64,000 bases of DNA, from NCBI GenBank assembly GCA_037577475.1, contig CM075188.1, forward strand, positions 10,855,501 through 10,919,500. Direction: 5' to 3'. Made by a program: the position numbers and the translations under genes. The notes beneath the pieces are model-generated. The model had not been told where the DNA came from. It did not search any database and was given only the letters and a program-made list of their open reading frames with translations. Below, piece after piece: positions 37,359 through 49,984 of this stretch (position 1 is its first letter; the number at the start of each line of letters is the position of its first letter). This DNA is from Chaunax sp. Z400 (Eukaryota > Chordata > Actinopteri > Lophiiformes > Chaunacidae).

Positions 37359-40300
37359 GTGAGTAATTTACTGATTTCTTATTGCTCAGTTTCAGCAAAC
37401 AGGCCCACCCTTTTCTGCTTTGGGGGTAAAGCTGTAAATTACTGCGATAGAATTGTTGCACTAACTTTTATGCAACAATATAATAAAATCACGATTCATA
37501 CAATTAATTACTATATGGACATTATTGTGTATTACAATCAAAAGTGTTAATATTATAACATAATTACAAGAACATAATAGTGCATGTGATAAATTGTGTA
37601 TCATGGACAGACAGTATCCTTTACCACCACTAGAGCACACTCTAAGCTTAAAACTCATTTCTGCCTGTATTAAACAACTACCTCATAAATCCTTGACCAT
37701 GTTGAACAACACTAGTTCCATCATTTTCATAGCTTGCCTATTGTGTTTTTGATTGTGTAAACTCTTAACATGATGAAACCTGACATTTCCTGAGGGAATA
37801 GACAGCAAAAAGAAGGAAATGTGAACTGAATTTGGAGATAATCTGTTATGAAGTTGGATGAAATTATGTTTTTTAGCCATGAGGGATGATTTTCTTATTC
37901 AAGGCTGATCTATTTTATCTGTTGTTGGTATAACCACCTTCATACTATGATCTGTAGTTGGTAATTCCAAACTGCAACACTCTGGGCTGAATAAATAGAG
38001 ATAGCAGTAAAACATATGTTCCTTCACTCTTTTTAACCCAAGTTATTTTTCATTCCTGACAGACTTTTATACTCCTCCTGTATGGGTATCTCTGCTGGCT
38101 CTCTTTCTGATTGTGTGAACATTGACAATCAATTCAGACTACGCAGAAGAGTTTGATGAATTGCTCTTGACATACAATATGCCTCATGCTCTGCCACTCT
38201 GCAAACAAACAGTATGTGTGCATAAATCTTGCACTGTTGAATTGGGAGCTTCCCTTTGCTCTAACAGCATTTGTTTTCCTTATGTGAGAACACATTGTGA
38301 GTTTTCCAAGGATGTAAAGCTGTTTACTGGGAGATACCTCCCGCACATTAATCTTTTCCGCAGTGCAAGGCAGAGGTACCTTTGACCTGTAAACATGGAG
38401 GGCTCTGCTGAACTAACATGGGCATAGCTTTCTGCTTCCCACACCTCTGCCTATGATTGATTACACCTTGGTAAATCTGTGCTTTTAAGCCACTGGATGG
38501 TTTATGACCACACCATTTCATCATTCTGTTTGCCCTTAGCAAGGTAATTATGAGGTTTTAAAATAGTCTTTGACAAAACAAACCATCCAATGCAAATAAC
38601 ACAAATACAGAATGTGTATTTTCATGTTGGGACCAAATGATGCTTCAAACTCAGCAATATATTTATAAGTATTTAGGTTTGAAGATTAAATATGAGGCTA
38701 CTGCATGCTTGCACTGCTTGCTTTTTAAAAAAATGACAGGATATCAGGAGTGTAAATTCCATGTGACACTGCCATCTCACCAGGAATCTCCAGTTGCCGG
38801 TAGTGCCTTTTGCTCTCTCTTGGTGCAGTGCATCTATCACATAGATTTCCCATCACACTTCTGCATTATTTCTCCCACTGTTAAATGTGGTGTGTATATC
38901 ATTCTCATGGGCTGCCCATTCATCATCATCTTCTAATTTAGCACTGCGGAAACAACTTCCTTAGGAGAGACTAATTAGTAAGGAGAATGAAGCAGAAAAT
39001 CAGAGTGAGATGTCTAAAAGCATGGCGTCAGCAGTGAGATTAAAAACATGGAGAGTGTGTTTTAAAAAAATTAAGTAACAGTTGAATTTCTCTTCTTTCA
39101 CAGGCCTTATGTCATCATGGAGATCGGTTTTGCTGTGTTGGTGATTGTGTTTCTCTTTTACTTCCTCATCACTCGTGGCAACCCGCCTAAAGATCCCTTA
39201 TTCTTTGGTAACCAACACAAATACGTGCATTTCCCAACTTACTTGCAATGTATTTCCAAATACTCCGACCATGTACAGAGCTTAATCACTGCAATTCATT
39301 ATGCTGGAGCTGATTCCAATTTCCACAAAAGGGTTTCCAGAACCTTCACTTGGAACACTCTGTCTCAGAGTGAGAACATGAACTGAGTTGAATGTGATTT
39401 CATCTCATTTGTTGAAAGCTGCTTAGACTGATCAGGCTCAGAGCAAAGCTCAGACATGACTAACCTTTTGTAAGCTATGGACCTTCACAGCACAGTCACT
39501 CACTTAACCTTTCAGATATTCTTTTGAGACCTGAGCCCTATATTGACCTTGGAGCAAAAGCACCTCACAGTGCTTGCATATAATACCGTTCATATTTCAC
39601 TTCTGGCTCACCGTAAGGCCGTAAGGACTTTTGTGTTCAGTTTGATGAAGTGACAATAAGCTTTTGCACCTTTCACACACTTTTAATTAAGCTTTTCTGC
39701 AGGGATTTGTGTCATTTGTCTTACCTTGTTATGTGTATAGCTATAGGTCAAATGTATTCTCCTTTTTTAGCCAAGGGCTTCTCTGCAAACAAATCCCTGC
39801 AGCGGATGCCAGAGGCTGTGCTAGTGTTGTGTGGGAGAACTGCAACAATGTGGGCAGCGTCATGACAGCCTCTTCTCAATGATCGAGAGCCATAATCTCA
39901 CTGTTGTCTCACCTTTTAGATGTCAGAGATAAACTGTATTGTCTTTAGGATTACAGAGACACTGGTACATGGGAGAGACAAAATGTGTGTCTGTGTGCAT
40001 GCACATCTAACATGTGTTCAAAAAGTGTGTAAAGGACAGATAAGAGGGAGTGATACAGCGATTTTAAGCCCTGGTATCTGCAGAGAGATGCCCGTGTCAT
40101 AACACACAGTTCTAATGACATTCAGCAGAGTCGAGATCGTAAATCATTGTAATGGCTTTTACAGCTGTTCCCTATGAACTGGATCCAATTGTTCAATTCA
40201 CTGATGCAGACGTGTCCAACATTTGTGTGCCATTTGTTTCTGTTTCTGTTCATCCCATTTGTCTTTGATAATACAGAGATATTATATACTGCTGGAGTTA

Positions 40301-43300
40301 TCAGTGGAGTGTGTGGATATTGAATGTCTCCTTGTCTGCTTGACGGGTGTCTACAGCTGTGACCACCGAGAAAAGGCCCATTGCTTCATATTTTCACCCG
40401 ACATGCTGAGTCTACCGTTGACTCATCAGTCCAGAGAACTTTAAAAAAAAAAATTTTTACCAAATTTTCATGTTATCTACTATAACATATTTTAGCAGTT
40501 TATAATAGACAGCAGAGGTGTGTGTACCCGAGTTAAACTTCATGTTGCAACGCACACCAACAATGGCTTGTTAAGGTCTGAACTGCTAGATATTTCCTAC
40601 TGTATGATGAAATCTGATGTTTTGATAATATGACGTGTTTGGTGGTCCATTTATTTTTCACCACTGGCCTTGGTAATGCAGAAACATATCCTCCAATAAC
40701 CCTGGGACAGAGTGTAAGATTGCACTGCTTTACACTTTCCGATTTTTGGACGTGGACATTTCAGCTGGTCTCTTAACGTGAAGATAGAAAAAGACTGTTC
40801 ACCATGATCTCATTATAAATATTCCTCCAGCCTACCTCACTACTCTAGACTTCATTTTCTCCCCACGCTGTCCAAATAAATCAAAATATATTGAACTTAA
40901 AAAAAGTGAATTTTAAAGCAGGACATGCAGAACAGCAGGACAGCAGAAAAAGATTGGGAGTTAGTTAGACATTTAGGAAACATGAGCTTCTGTGTCATTC
41001 TTTGCCAAGTCACTAATACTATATTTATATATATTTTTCCTTTGCAGTTTTTGCAGAATTTTCTTTTACTTGTGTCATTGACCTGACTAGTGCCCTGGAG
41101 TATGATGGCATTATCTCCGGCTTTATGGAATTCTACCGAAAGACGGTAGGTTTATTTGATTATTCTCACATTTAAAATGCTGATAATAAACCTGTAACTG
41201 TAACGATATTTATGTCTGGATTTAAAATCATTTTGAAGCATTATACAGACAACAATGGAGACAGTTAAAGAAACACTAAATGAAGCACAGAATACGCCAC
41301 TGGAACATGCCATCTGTCATTAGTATACCATCCATGTAACGTCTGTGTTGTAGGGAGAGCCTTATCTGGGAACACCCTATGCCATCATGATGTGTTACTG
41401 GGATGGAATAGCACACTTTATCATGTACCTGGTGATGATCAGCAGGATAACAGACAGGTGGGTGATGGTCAAGTGAGTTCAATCAAGCTCATTTATGTTT
41501 CTCTCTATCACAAAATATCTGCCTAAACTGACACTATAGAGATCTACAGTTAGCGATTCAACAAAACAAACAACTACTTAGGAGGTTGTGGAAGCTGAAA
41601 GTAGCAGTAATACATTTAAGTACTGAGATTAAAATATTCCACAGCACACAATAGGCCCCAGACTGTTGTTTTGATGTATTTGATTTGAAAGAAGTGTTAA
41701 ATGCAGTTGGGAAAAATAATGAGTTTCAATCAACTCAATGGCCAGAATTTAATATTACTAACAGAGGTGACTTCGAGTAAGTTTGTCATGTGCAGCCAGT
41801 GAGTTCAAGAGTTCAGAGTGAGAACTGCCTTGGGGCAGGTATTATCATGGAAATTAAATTGTCTTTTAAACAATATCAGCTTTTTACCGCTGAGAAGAAT
41901 TGTGCTGGGCTTTGTACTGCACAACAATTTTCATGATGGATATGTCGATTATACCATTATAGAGCCATGAGACTAAACAAAACTTGTGTCATCACACTTG
42001 TTTTACCCTCTATCTTTCTTGCTATCTGCACAATAATGTAATCACCCTGTTTTTTTTTTTTTTTGGGTTTCTCTCCCAGGAAAGCCTACCGCAACCTGGG
42101 CTTGTTCTGGGCCGGCTCTTTGTGTGCCAACATGAGTGTGTTTATTACCGGGATAGTGGCAGGTGAGCCTCATCTTCTATCCCCCCTCCACCGGTCCTGT
42201 GATGACAAAGCTTTAATAAAGTGAACATCTGCAGCGCCGCGTGCCATCAGTGTCACAGTTCAGTCTGCCAACTAAATAGACCCGAGCCCCATGCCTCGCC
42301 CGCCGTCACAGCTCACAGAACAAAGCAGAAAGCAGACTTAAAGCAGCTGTTGTTGGTATTTCAAACTGCATACATAAGTGTCACAAGATCAAACTGTACA
42401 GCAATATGTTGTTCTCTCTGTTGTGTTATCACAGACACAGTGATGTATGCCTTTGCCTTTGGTGCCCTGTCGAGGTTTTATTTAGAAGCTTAACGATCAG
42501 TTCGTGTTGAGATGTGTCTTTGTATACTGTAGGTGACTACAAACTGAAAAACGTATCCTTCTTCTTTTTATGGCAGGTAAATATGGATCAGAGATCCAAC
42601 CAGCCTTCTGGCTCAACTTTGTCTTCCTTCTGGTGCCTGTTTGGGGAGCTGTCACATTATTTACCAGGCCTAAGGACAGACCACTCATCGGAGGATACAA
42701 TGTAGGACATAGCTGCCTTGAAATGAATTTGGGGAGGGTTGCTGAATGTATTTTATGAGGGTATAATACAATGCAGTCCAGTTGAAGTTGATGTATAAAA
42801 GACGGCAAAGTGCAGCTATTTTTATTCATAATTATAATTGATAAGAATTGTAGTGTATGCACCGTAATCTAGAAGATCATCAGAGTTAGTTACAAAGTGG
42901 AGCTACAATGTTTTACCAAATTACAGTATGTTCACCACCTCTTTTACTTTATCCAGTAATCGTCCATTAGAGTCAGTCTTTTTGTGGCTCCACAGAGCTT
43001 TCTAGTATCTTTCAGCTCAGTGATTTGGTTTTCTTGACCGTAACTTTACTATTTTGGTTCGCTCTAATCTGTGCCATTTTCTGCACCAGATGGCAGGCAA
43101 ACAGCAATTGTTGAGTGAACATAGTGGGGCATCTAGTTGTGCAGCTGAAGAGCCAAATATTTCCTTGAGGAGGTGGTAGAGAGCAAAATAGAGCTTAAAG
43201 AAGGGTGAAAATTTGACTTATTTTCACAGTGGATGTAAACATGAACAAATGAAAGTTAATGTTGTTGCACTTTTAATCAATCTGCAAATACACACAGGTT

Positions 43301-46300
43301 TGCCATAAGGTTATGATAATTATGATATTTAAAAAAAAACAGGTGTAATGTTTGAAAGCCATGAAAGAGAAGCCTCATTCACACATTAATTAATTCCACC
43401 CTGCAGGGACTGGGGTCTCAGTGAGGTGGAAGTGACAATTGCAATGAAACCCCGGCCTTGACCAGCTCTATAACGTGCTTTACATCATGCTGACATATTC
43501 CCACAGGCCCAGCATGCACAGAGCATGAAGTTAATCTGGCGTCCCTTGGATTTGATCTTGGTACTGCTCTTGTTAGTTGCCATGGCCTTCACCATCCTCA
43601 GAGGCTTGGTGAGTGTACATGACATCCGTGTTATGGATAGAATTTAGGGCAAGGCTGTCTGGGGGATTGAAGTCATAGCCTGCATTCTTGCTCATGCAGA
43701 GTAGTTTGTAGAGTGAGTGTCCAGGATTTAAACAGAATCTATTATTTAACTATTACAAGCAAAACATTCAACTAATTGAGCCACATGGGAATGATATGTG
43801 TTCATCATTAACTCTGTAAAGGACCAAGATATATGAATTGTGTAGCATCATTTCTATGCTATGTATGTATTTAATATTAAGGAATTGTTAAATGAAAAGT
43901 TCAACATTCAGGGAAACACTCTTATTCCCTTCCTTGCCAACTTTTCATGAGAACACTGATACTACTGTTATGCCTGCATCATAAATAAAGCTACCTCTAC
44001 CAGTTGGTTGGCCTAGCTTAGTTTAGCTTAGCTTGGTGCGAAGACTTGAAACAGGGTGAAACGGCTAGAAGTATGTTTTTCAAATGTTAAAAAATGTCTA
44101 GCAACATTTCTAAAAATCACAATTAACATGTTACAGATTTTTCCAGTTTCCAGTATTAGTGTTAAGATAACCTTACTGGTTGCAGAATATAGCAATAGCT
44201 TTTAGATTCTACTGGACAGATATGAGAGTGGTATCGATCTTCTCAGCAAAAAAAAAAGCATAATAAGCAGGTTTCCCAAAATGCTGAAGTACTTATTTAA
44301 CCATTTTTTCAGTGTGTCATTCTGTTTCTTCTGCTCTGTTTTATCCAGGCAGTGAAAAGGAGATGATCAAATCTGTTCTAATTTGCAGCTGTAGTTTGTG
44401 GTGTTAGTAGAAGAACTGCATTATATTGTGAGGTGTTATTTCATATTGTCCACCCTCTGTAGGTTGCTCTGGACTCTCCTGTAGAAGCCTGTTCCATCTA
44501 CCTGAGGCACTATGAACCCTACCTGAAGGATCCTGTGGGCTATCCTAAGGTCATGGTGAGTGCTTTTTTTCTGCCTCCTGTCGGCAGCAGCAGCACCTGA
44601 ATGCTCTGCAGACTGTTGACCAGTCACATAATGGACTGCTTTCATGAATGGCACTTTGGCTGTGCTGGAAGCTTGCCCTTATCAACTCCACTCTTTTAGC
44701 TCACAGCTAATTTCAGAGCCATTTTCATCATTACAGCAACAATGGGTGAGGGTTGAGAGGCCAGTGCATTGTTGTCTCTCTTAGGAGAGACAAAGATGTG
44801 TAAGGTGGATAACAGATTGTTACTGTGACCGGCGGCGTGTCTGCTCCTTTTATGCTGCTGACGACACAGCTGTGGGTATTCTCGTGTTTTGTTCAGCGTA
44901 CACAGCTTTGTCAATAGGTTATCCAAAGACCTTGTCGGGGTTCAGTACAGGCACAATTGCAAGTCATTGATCAGACAGACGAACCGCATGCTGAGAACTT
45001 GATAAGCTAATCCCTCACCCAAAGCCCCCCATCAACACCTCAGTGGGTGGGAAGAGGGTGTGTGTGCAGCATGTGAAAGAATGTCTTGGTTGGCGGCATT
45101 TGGAAATGTTTGTGTGTGTGTTGCATTGGTTATGGTTGCCTGTGTGTATGTCTGGCTGTGAATACATTAAACAAGTTTGGTTTGTTACAAAGGGTTACAT
45201 CGGTTCTGCAATGACTGACTTGCTTATTCATTGATGATGATGAACGGTACGTGTCAGATTACTGCGGCAGCACTGAAAAGACATTTCAACAAAAGATTGA
45301 AGGGCATATATGATTTGCCTTCAGACGCTGGGCTGAACTCGTCAGAATTCAGACTGAGAGTGAAAAGAAACTGTTCCGTGGTATAATTAGAGGCTTTCAT
45401 AAAATGGGAAACTGCTTTCATGCAGCAAATATTTTAAGTTGAAGGTCAAGTAAGTTTAAGTGTCTGTAATGATCCTTGTGTGGAAATAGTAATTTGTGCT
45501 TAGGGTGAGAAATACTCTGCTCTTAACATTTTGGAGATACTGAGATTTTATTAGGGGATTTCCATTTTGTGAAAGCTAATTTTTCTGCTTCACATTTCAG
45601 GAGGGCAATGTTTTACTTTCTACTGTGCTGCATTTGTCACATTTCAGAGTAAAATATTCTATTCAGCATGAGATTAGGTTACGGTGATTTGATCAAATGA
45701 GTCACTGTTAGCTGGATGGAGTTGGATCCAGGAGCACCTGGAGCATTTAAACACTCCAGTAAAACACTTAAAAAACTTATTATTGCGTTATAGCTGGGGA
45801 ACCACGGAGAAAAAGACTCAGAGAGCAGGTTCAGTTTAGGATAAAAGTCTTGAGACGAGAGATGAGTAACAAAATAAAACAGGACACATGGAATATAACT
45901 GAAAAAACAAATGACATCACATAAGTAGCTTCACGAGGTCTGTCAATCAGTACATTCGCTTTTGATACCTACCTACAATTAACCGCTAATACTTATTAAC
46001 ATTTAGTTTAATCTAGCTGCATTTAGTAGTGCAACTTTAATGCAACAAATTATTCTGAGGATGTTTCTGTTTCTGCATTCAAAGCACCCCTCCTCTGTAT
46101 TCAGTGTGAGTAGGAGAAGTGTTGTGCAGTGTAGCCCAGAGGACAAGTGTTCCAGATCCATAATCCCCATTCATTGGATTATACTCTATAATATACATTA
46201 ACAACTCAGCTTCTGTATATAACTATGGAACCACATATACTGATAAGCTGTAAAAGAATTGATACTCATGAGTCATCACTTTAAACTCTTTATAGATGCA

Positions 46301-47240
46301 GCAGTTATTCTTCTATGGACTCCCTCTGTTGGGTGCATTTGTCTATGGGCTCCTCAAGCCCGGGTGCACGTGGATGCTGGACTGGACTATGTTCTTCGCT
46401 GGAGCCATGATTCAGGTAACGCCATGAAGACAAACAAGTGAAACTAAATACATAGTATGATACTGTCTGACACATCCTACTGCATTTAAACTCCTTGTAG
46501 TGAGTTCTCGTCCTGCTCATAATTACCTGAACCATATTTACCCTTTAAAGCATATTTTTCTGTAATTAACATTCTGCTGATCCTCCTCCTATTTCTCCCA
46601 CACTAATCGGAAAGAAAAATTGGAACCATGAGCAAACACTTGATTAAAGCCTTCTTTTACTGTTCATAACAGATTGTAGATTCTACCCTCCTGTTTTAAA
46701 AAAAAATGTTTTTCTATTCCTGCAAATTAAGTCTGTGCATCTCCCTTGCAGTGGTTTATCATCTCTTTTAGCATCATTCTCTGTTTATCTTACCAGTAAA
46801 CTAATGAGGGTAGAAGAAAGACTCAAGATAATTCCCTCCTTCCCTGTTATTTCTCCAGAGGGTTTGTGGAAAGAAGCACGTTTCAAACGACCTGCTATTA
46901 GAATGAAAGTAGAGAAGAAGAAAAAAAAACAGGCAGTATCTGTTTTGAACAATCTGCAAGAAGACAATCTAACCTCTGTCTTACTTTCTGTGTCTCCCTC
47001 CAGTGCCAGTGGGCCCACATCGGAGGTTCCCTCCACCCTCGTACCACAGCTCAGTTTCGTATCCCAAATGATGTTTTCTGGTCTGTGCTGGCAACTAACT
47101 TGCTTTATGCAGCCACTCCCATCCTCGTGGCCTTGCGGGTTCAAAATAACCCCTATTTCTTCCTGAAGATCGCTCCCTTTCCTGGGCAGACAGGTTTGCC
47201 AAACAGCGAGGAGAAAGACACCAAATACAAAGACAAATAG
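37279..47240 (+). CDS. tm6sf2: Transmembrane 6 superfamily member, probably TM6SF2 (10 coding exons, 381 aa)
   Basis: Coding exons are 37279-37358, 39104-39207, 41048-41145, 41354-41457, 42080-42162, 42577-42701, 43507-43608, 44463-44555, 46296-46415 and 47004-47240. All junctions are GT-AG, all phases match, and the total is 1146 nt including TAG. The product is very hydrophobic, with many predicted membrane helices. It carries family landmarks: DPLFFVFAEFSFTCVIDL (57-74), GEPYLGTPY (95-103), CYWDGIAH (108-115), GKYGSEIQPAF (157-167), EPYLKDPVGYPK (in 233-263) and HIGGSLHPRT in the last exon. These match the two EXPERA-type halves of TM6SF1/TM6SF2. Human family members are about 370-377 residues, so this is full length. 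Known role of human TM6SF2: an ER/Golgi protein needed for lipid loading of VLDL. The tm6sf2 name rather than tm6sf1 rests mainly on the adjacent hapln4. The E aligned with human E167 is retained as E162 (codon 42591-42593). Confidence 0.92.
39104..39207 (+). CDS. tm6sf2: tm6sf2 coding exon 2
   Basis: Follows a TTTCACAG acceptor and ends at a GTAACC donor. Encodes PYVIMEIGFAVLVIVF then a helix end and RGNPPKDPLFF, matching the family's second helix and the (K)xPxDPLF loop. It enters in phase 2 and leaves in phase 1. Confidence 0.9.
41048..41145 (+). CDS. tm6sf2: tm6sf2 coding exon 3
   Basis: Begins after TTTGCAG and ends before GTAGGT. Encodes VFAEFSFTCVIDLTSALEYD and then GIISGFMEFYRKT, the start of the first EXPERA-type half, with the conserved Asp in the VIDL motif. 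Confidence 0.93.
41354..41457 (+). CDS. tm6sf2: tm6sf2 coding exon 4
   Basis: Begins after TTGTAG and ends at GTGGGT. Encodes GEPYLGTPYAIMMCYWDGIA then HFIMYLVMISRITD, the most conserved family block, with the CYWDG-xx-H motif. Confidence 0.95.
42080..42162 (+). CDS. tm6sf2: tm6sf2 coding exon 5
   Basis: Follows a long T-run and CTCTCCCAG; the donor is GTGAGC. Encodes KAYRNLGLFWAGSLCANMSV then FITGIVA, matching the family's RxxYRxxGLYWxGS helix. Confidence 0.93.
42577..42701 (+). CDS. tm6sf2: tm6sf2 coding exon 6
   Basis: Begins after TATGGCAG and ends at GTAGGA. Encodes GKYGSEIQPAFWLNFVFLLV then PVWGAVTLFTRPKDRP and a short tail. It contains Glu162, aligned with the human E167 position. 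Confidence 0.93.
43507..43608 (+). CDS. tm6sf2: tm6sf2 coding exon 7
   Basis: Begins after CCCACAG and ends before GTGAGT. It is 34 codons, phase 0 at both ends: AQHAQSMKLIWRPLDLILVL then LLLVAMAFTILRGL. This corresponds to the family's (L)xRPxDLxLV helix that opens the second half. Confidence 0.92.
43893..44296. mobile_element. fold-back MITE in tm6sf2 intron 7
   Basis: The left arm contains GTTCAACATTCAGGGAAACA. The right arm, reverse complemented, contains CTTCAGCATTTTGGGAAACC. The arms stay alignable for about 75 bp and continue to CTGATACTACTGTTATG versus TCGATACCACTCTCATA. The interior has GCTTAGTTTAGCTTAGCTTG, typical of an abundant teleost fold-back repeat. Confidence 0.65.
44463..44555 (+). 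CDS. tm6sf2: tm6sf2 coding exon 8
   Basis: Begins after CTGTAG and ends at GTGAGT. It is 31 codons, phase 0: VALDSPVEACSIYLRHYEPY then LKDPVGYPKVM, matching the luminal loop xxLDCPxxxC...EPYLxDPxxYPKVQ of human TM6SF proteins. Confidence 0.94.
46296..46415 (+). CDS. tm6sf2: tm6sf2 coding exon 9
   Basis: Begins after TTTATAG and ends at GTAACG. It is 40 codons, phase 0: MQQLFFYGLPLLGAFVYGLL then KPGCTWMLDWTMFFAGAMIQ. The PGC-W-DW motif and following helix are typical of the family. Confidence 0.92.
47004..47240 (+). CDS. tm6sf2: tm6sf2 last coding exon
   Basis: Begins after CCCTCCAG and ends in TAG. Encodes CQWAHIGGSLHPRTTAQFRI followed by the last helix and a charged tail ending KYKDK. The xFSHxGxSxHxRT motif of human TM6SF1/2 is recognisable, with FSH replaced by WAH. 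Confidence 0.92.
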   Translation, partial: CQWAHIGGSLHPRTTAQFRIPNDVFWSVLATNLLYAATPILVALRVQNNPYFFLKIAPFPGQTGLPNSEEKDTKYKDK

Positions 47241-48076
47241 CCTAGAAATTCCTCATCTTGTCTGACCTTTGAAGTTAATTGCTTATCTGATGATTCATGA
47301 AGAGCTGTTTTATTGCATATTTCAAAATGCCATATTCAAGATTGTTTTGCTCACCATATTTGGATTTAGTAGTTATTTAAATCTTTGCTTCCAATGCTTT
47401 GATCAATTATATAATGAAGAAACAGGGAAATAGCTTATTGGTCAATGAAGTTGGTTTGAACGACATTGTTTTGAGCCATGCTAGTGGCTTAGCTCTGTGG
47501 CATTGTCAGCCACGTGGCTGTTCTGCTGGTGCACCACTTCGGTGCATACTGAAGTATCTCAACTAGCGAAAACTATCTAAAGTAAAGAAAGATCCACTGA
47601 GAGCTTCTAGGAGAGGCTCAGTTAGCAGCCAGTCAGAGGACCTGTAGCTCCAACATGATCCAAACAAACCACGTTCACTGGCTGCCATTTTCTTTTGATA
47701 GTTTAATGTGCATCCAAGGCAGGTCTTGCATTGTTAGTTAATTGTGTGTCCTGTATTTTAAGCTTACCAGTGAAGCACTCATTCAAAACATGCCTGTTTG
47801 CCAGGTGTCATCTGGTGTTGCTGCTGAAGAGCTCCACAGTTGTAGACGCTGCAGGTCCAGACCCACCGTTTCAAATGTTGAACCACACAGTCATACTGCA
47901 ATACCCCACTGTTTTAGGCAGTCAGTTAGACATGAGCCACACTATAAATATTTTAATAATAATGGTTATTATCATTTCTGCCTCTTTGTTAACATTTAAT
48001 TGACTGAATGTAAGTCAAATTACACTGAACACATGAGAAACAAAATGTAGAATTTTTTATGTTCATAAAAATTCTA

Positions 48077-48082
48077 AATAAA
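48077..48082 (+). terminator. candidate polyadenylation signal for tm6sf2
   Basis: An AATAAA hexamer lies about 840 bp past the tm6sf2 stop in AT-rich sequence. It is a plausible 3' end, but several AT-rich tracts nearby make the exact site uncertain. Confidence 0.4.
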
Positions 48083-48413
48083 CACTTCAAATATTCAATT
48101 ATTGACTAAAATAATTTATTGTTTAATAAATTATTTTAATTAAAAGTACATCTCCTAGCATTTACATTCAATCTTTTGTACTGGGGCGTTACTGTGGTGA
48201 TGTGATAAAACTTTAAAAAAATAAATAGATAAATTAATTAACTATTGCATTTTAATACCTAAAATGTGATTCCTCTAATCTAAATTATTTAGATTTTAAA
48301 ATTATTTTCTTTCACCAGTTAATAATTGCTTTGAATTAAATTTTTTCAAAACATAAATGACAATATAGTATTTAAATGACAATGGAATTAGCAGAGGTAT
48401 GCACTCTTTTAAA

Positions 48414-48414
<1 letters not shown>

Positions 48415-48472
<58 letters not shown>
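48415..48472. repeat. (TCTA)n tetranucleotide microsatellite
   Basis: About 14 TCTA units run without interruption, in the spacer between tm6sf2 and hapln4. Confidence 0.97.
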
Positions 48473-48473
<1 letters not shown>

Positions 48474-49984
48474 GTCATATTTTTTATTGTTTATTGTTTA
48501 CTCTCTTAGAGAGGCATTCATGCTTTAAAATCCTGAATAAAATATATCATTCAATACATCATTGCATACTTTACTGCTCACACAGGTCATTTCACAGGAC
48601 TCATCTTTGTCCTGTTAGCTCTACTTCATCTGAAAACTTTCATCATTTTGGAGTAACTTCACCACAATTTAAGCTCTATTACTGTGTGGTTCAGTCTTTA
48701 TTAAAGGCTACTTTTTTCTTATGTTGTATATATATTGCAGTGTTATAACTGTAATACTTGGAAAAGTACATATTAGCCCACAAGTGTGTGAAACAGACAT
48801 TGTGGGGGTTCCATTAGCGATTAGGGTTGTACTTGATCAATCCACAATGTGCTTGGTATTTCTTACTCAACACCATCGGAACCACCACAGATCAATACTG
48901 AGAGCTGAGTGACAATGAAGTGTCAACATGTGCTGCAGAAGCTAATGTATGCTTCACCAGCAGCTTTCGTCATTCACTCTCTCTGGTGAACGCAGACTGC
49001 TGCTGTCATGCTGCCAGCCTGTCTCATTTGAAAAGGCTTTCCTCTCTTGGTTAAAATAGGAACACAAGACATTCCTCTGCCATTCTGTATTCTCTCTGAT
49101 CTTGTGTGCCCATATTGTGACAATGTCATCCCTTCTCTCTTATAAATATAAATAAAAAGCTGATCATCAGTAAACAATCTTATAATTGAAAAATGCTGGA
49201 TGCATCTGCCAAACTTTTAAAAAAATATTATAATGCTTTGGGTGCTCAGCCATTTAAAGGAATACACACTGTTTTTCTTTACATGGTTAGACAAAGTTTT
49301 TTTTAAAACAGCAGTATATTGTAACCCCTCTCTCCATCCTTACCCTATCAATACCAACAGTCCACTCATATGGTAGCTAATTATCGGTTGTATTTCAATA
49401 GGCCAACAGAACGACAGAGAGAAGCCAGCTCATTTACTTCATTCTCCCTCAGCAGCTTTTTCATGCTGAAGTGTGACATGGGCCCTGCTTGCACATGCTG
49501 CCAGTGTGAGACAGAGGCTTTAAATCAAATGAGGCCACTCCAAACAGCTCCATGATGAGAGTCACAGGGGATCTCTGCTGCTGATGTCTGCATATGGCTG
49601 TACATTCAACTCCAGAGAGCTGTGGAGCTGTGGCTCTGGAAAATACTGAGGAACATTTTGCACTGAAGTGATGAAAGAGGTACCACTCTATAATGGGATG
49701 TGTTTTGAATTAATGTTTCAATGAATGGAAGACATTGTTTCAAGTAAACTATGAAAGCATGACATCATGAACTCATGAGGGTCCACATTTTTAAGGGGGT
49801 TATATCTATTCTATGTGTCTACAGCGGTTAGGTTAAATATTTACTTCATATTTTAGACATGACAACATACTGCGGATCAGAGTATCAGAGAGTACACACC
49901 TCTACCAACTGTATTGTCACTAAAACCTGAAAATAGTTTCCTGGCTATGTCGACAAAATCCTGTAACAATTCTCCCAGTGGTAC

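Larger units (their letters stand above)
37359..47003 (+). other. tm6sf2 introns
   Basis: Nine introns of about 0.2-1.9 kb, mostly AT-rich. Intron 7 carries the fold-back MITE, and intron 5 ends only a few hundred bases before exon 6. No nested genes were recognised. Confidence 0.6.

Noticed and set aside
42421..42493. Possible extra tm6sf2 exon (DTVMYAFAFGALSRFYLEA)
   Set aside because: It ends in a stop, lacks a donor, and the flanking exons already join in phase with the conserved family sequence.
46735..47166. 143-codon plus-strand frame overlapping the last tm6sf2 exon
   Set aside because: It is in a different frame from the conserved TM6SF sequence and runs through intron, so it is a shadow frame.
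48415..48472. Regular short repeats that might suggest a CRISPR-like array
   Set aside because: They are contiguous TCTA units without spacers in a vertebrate genome, so a plain microsatellite.
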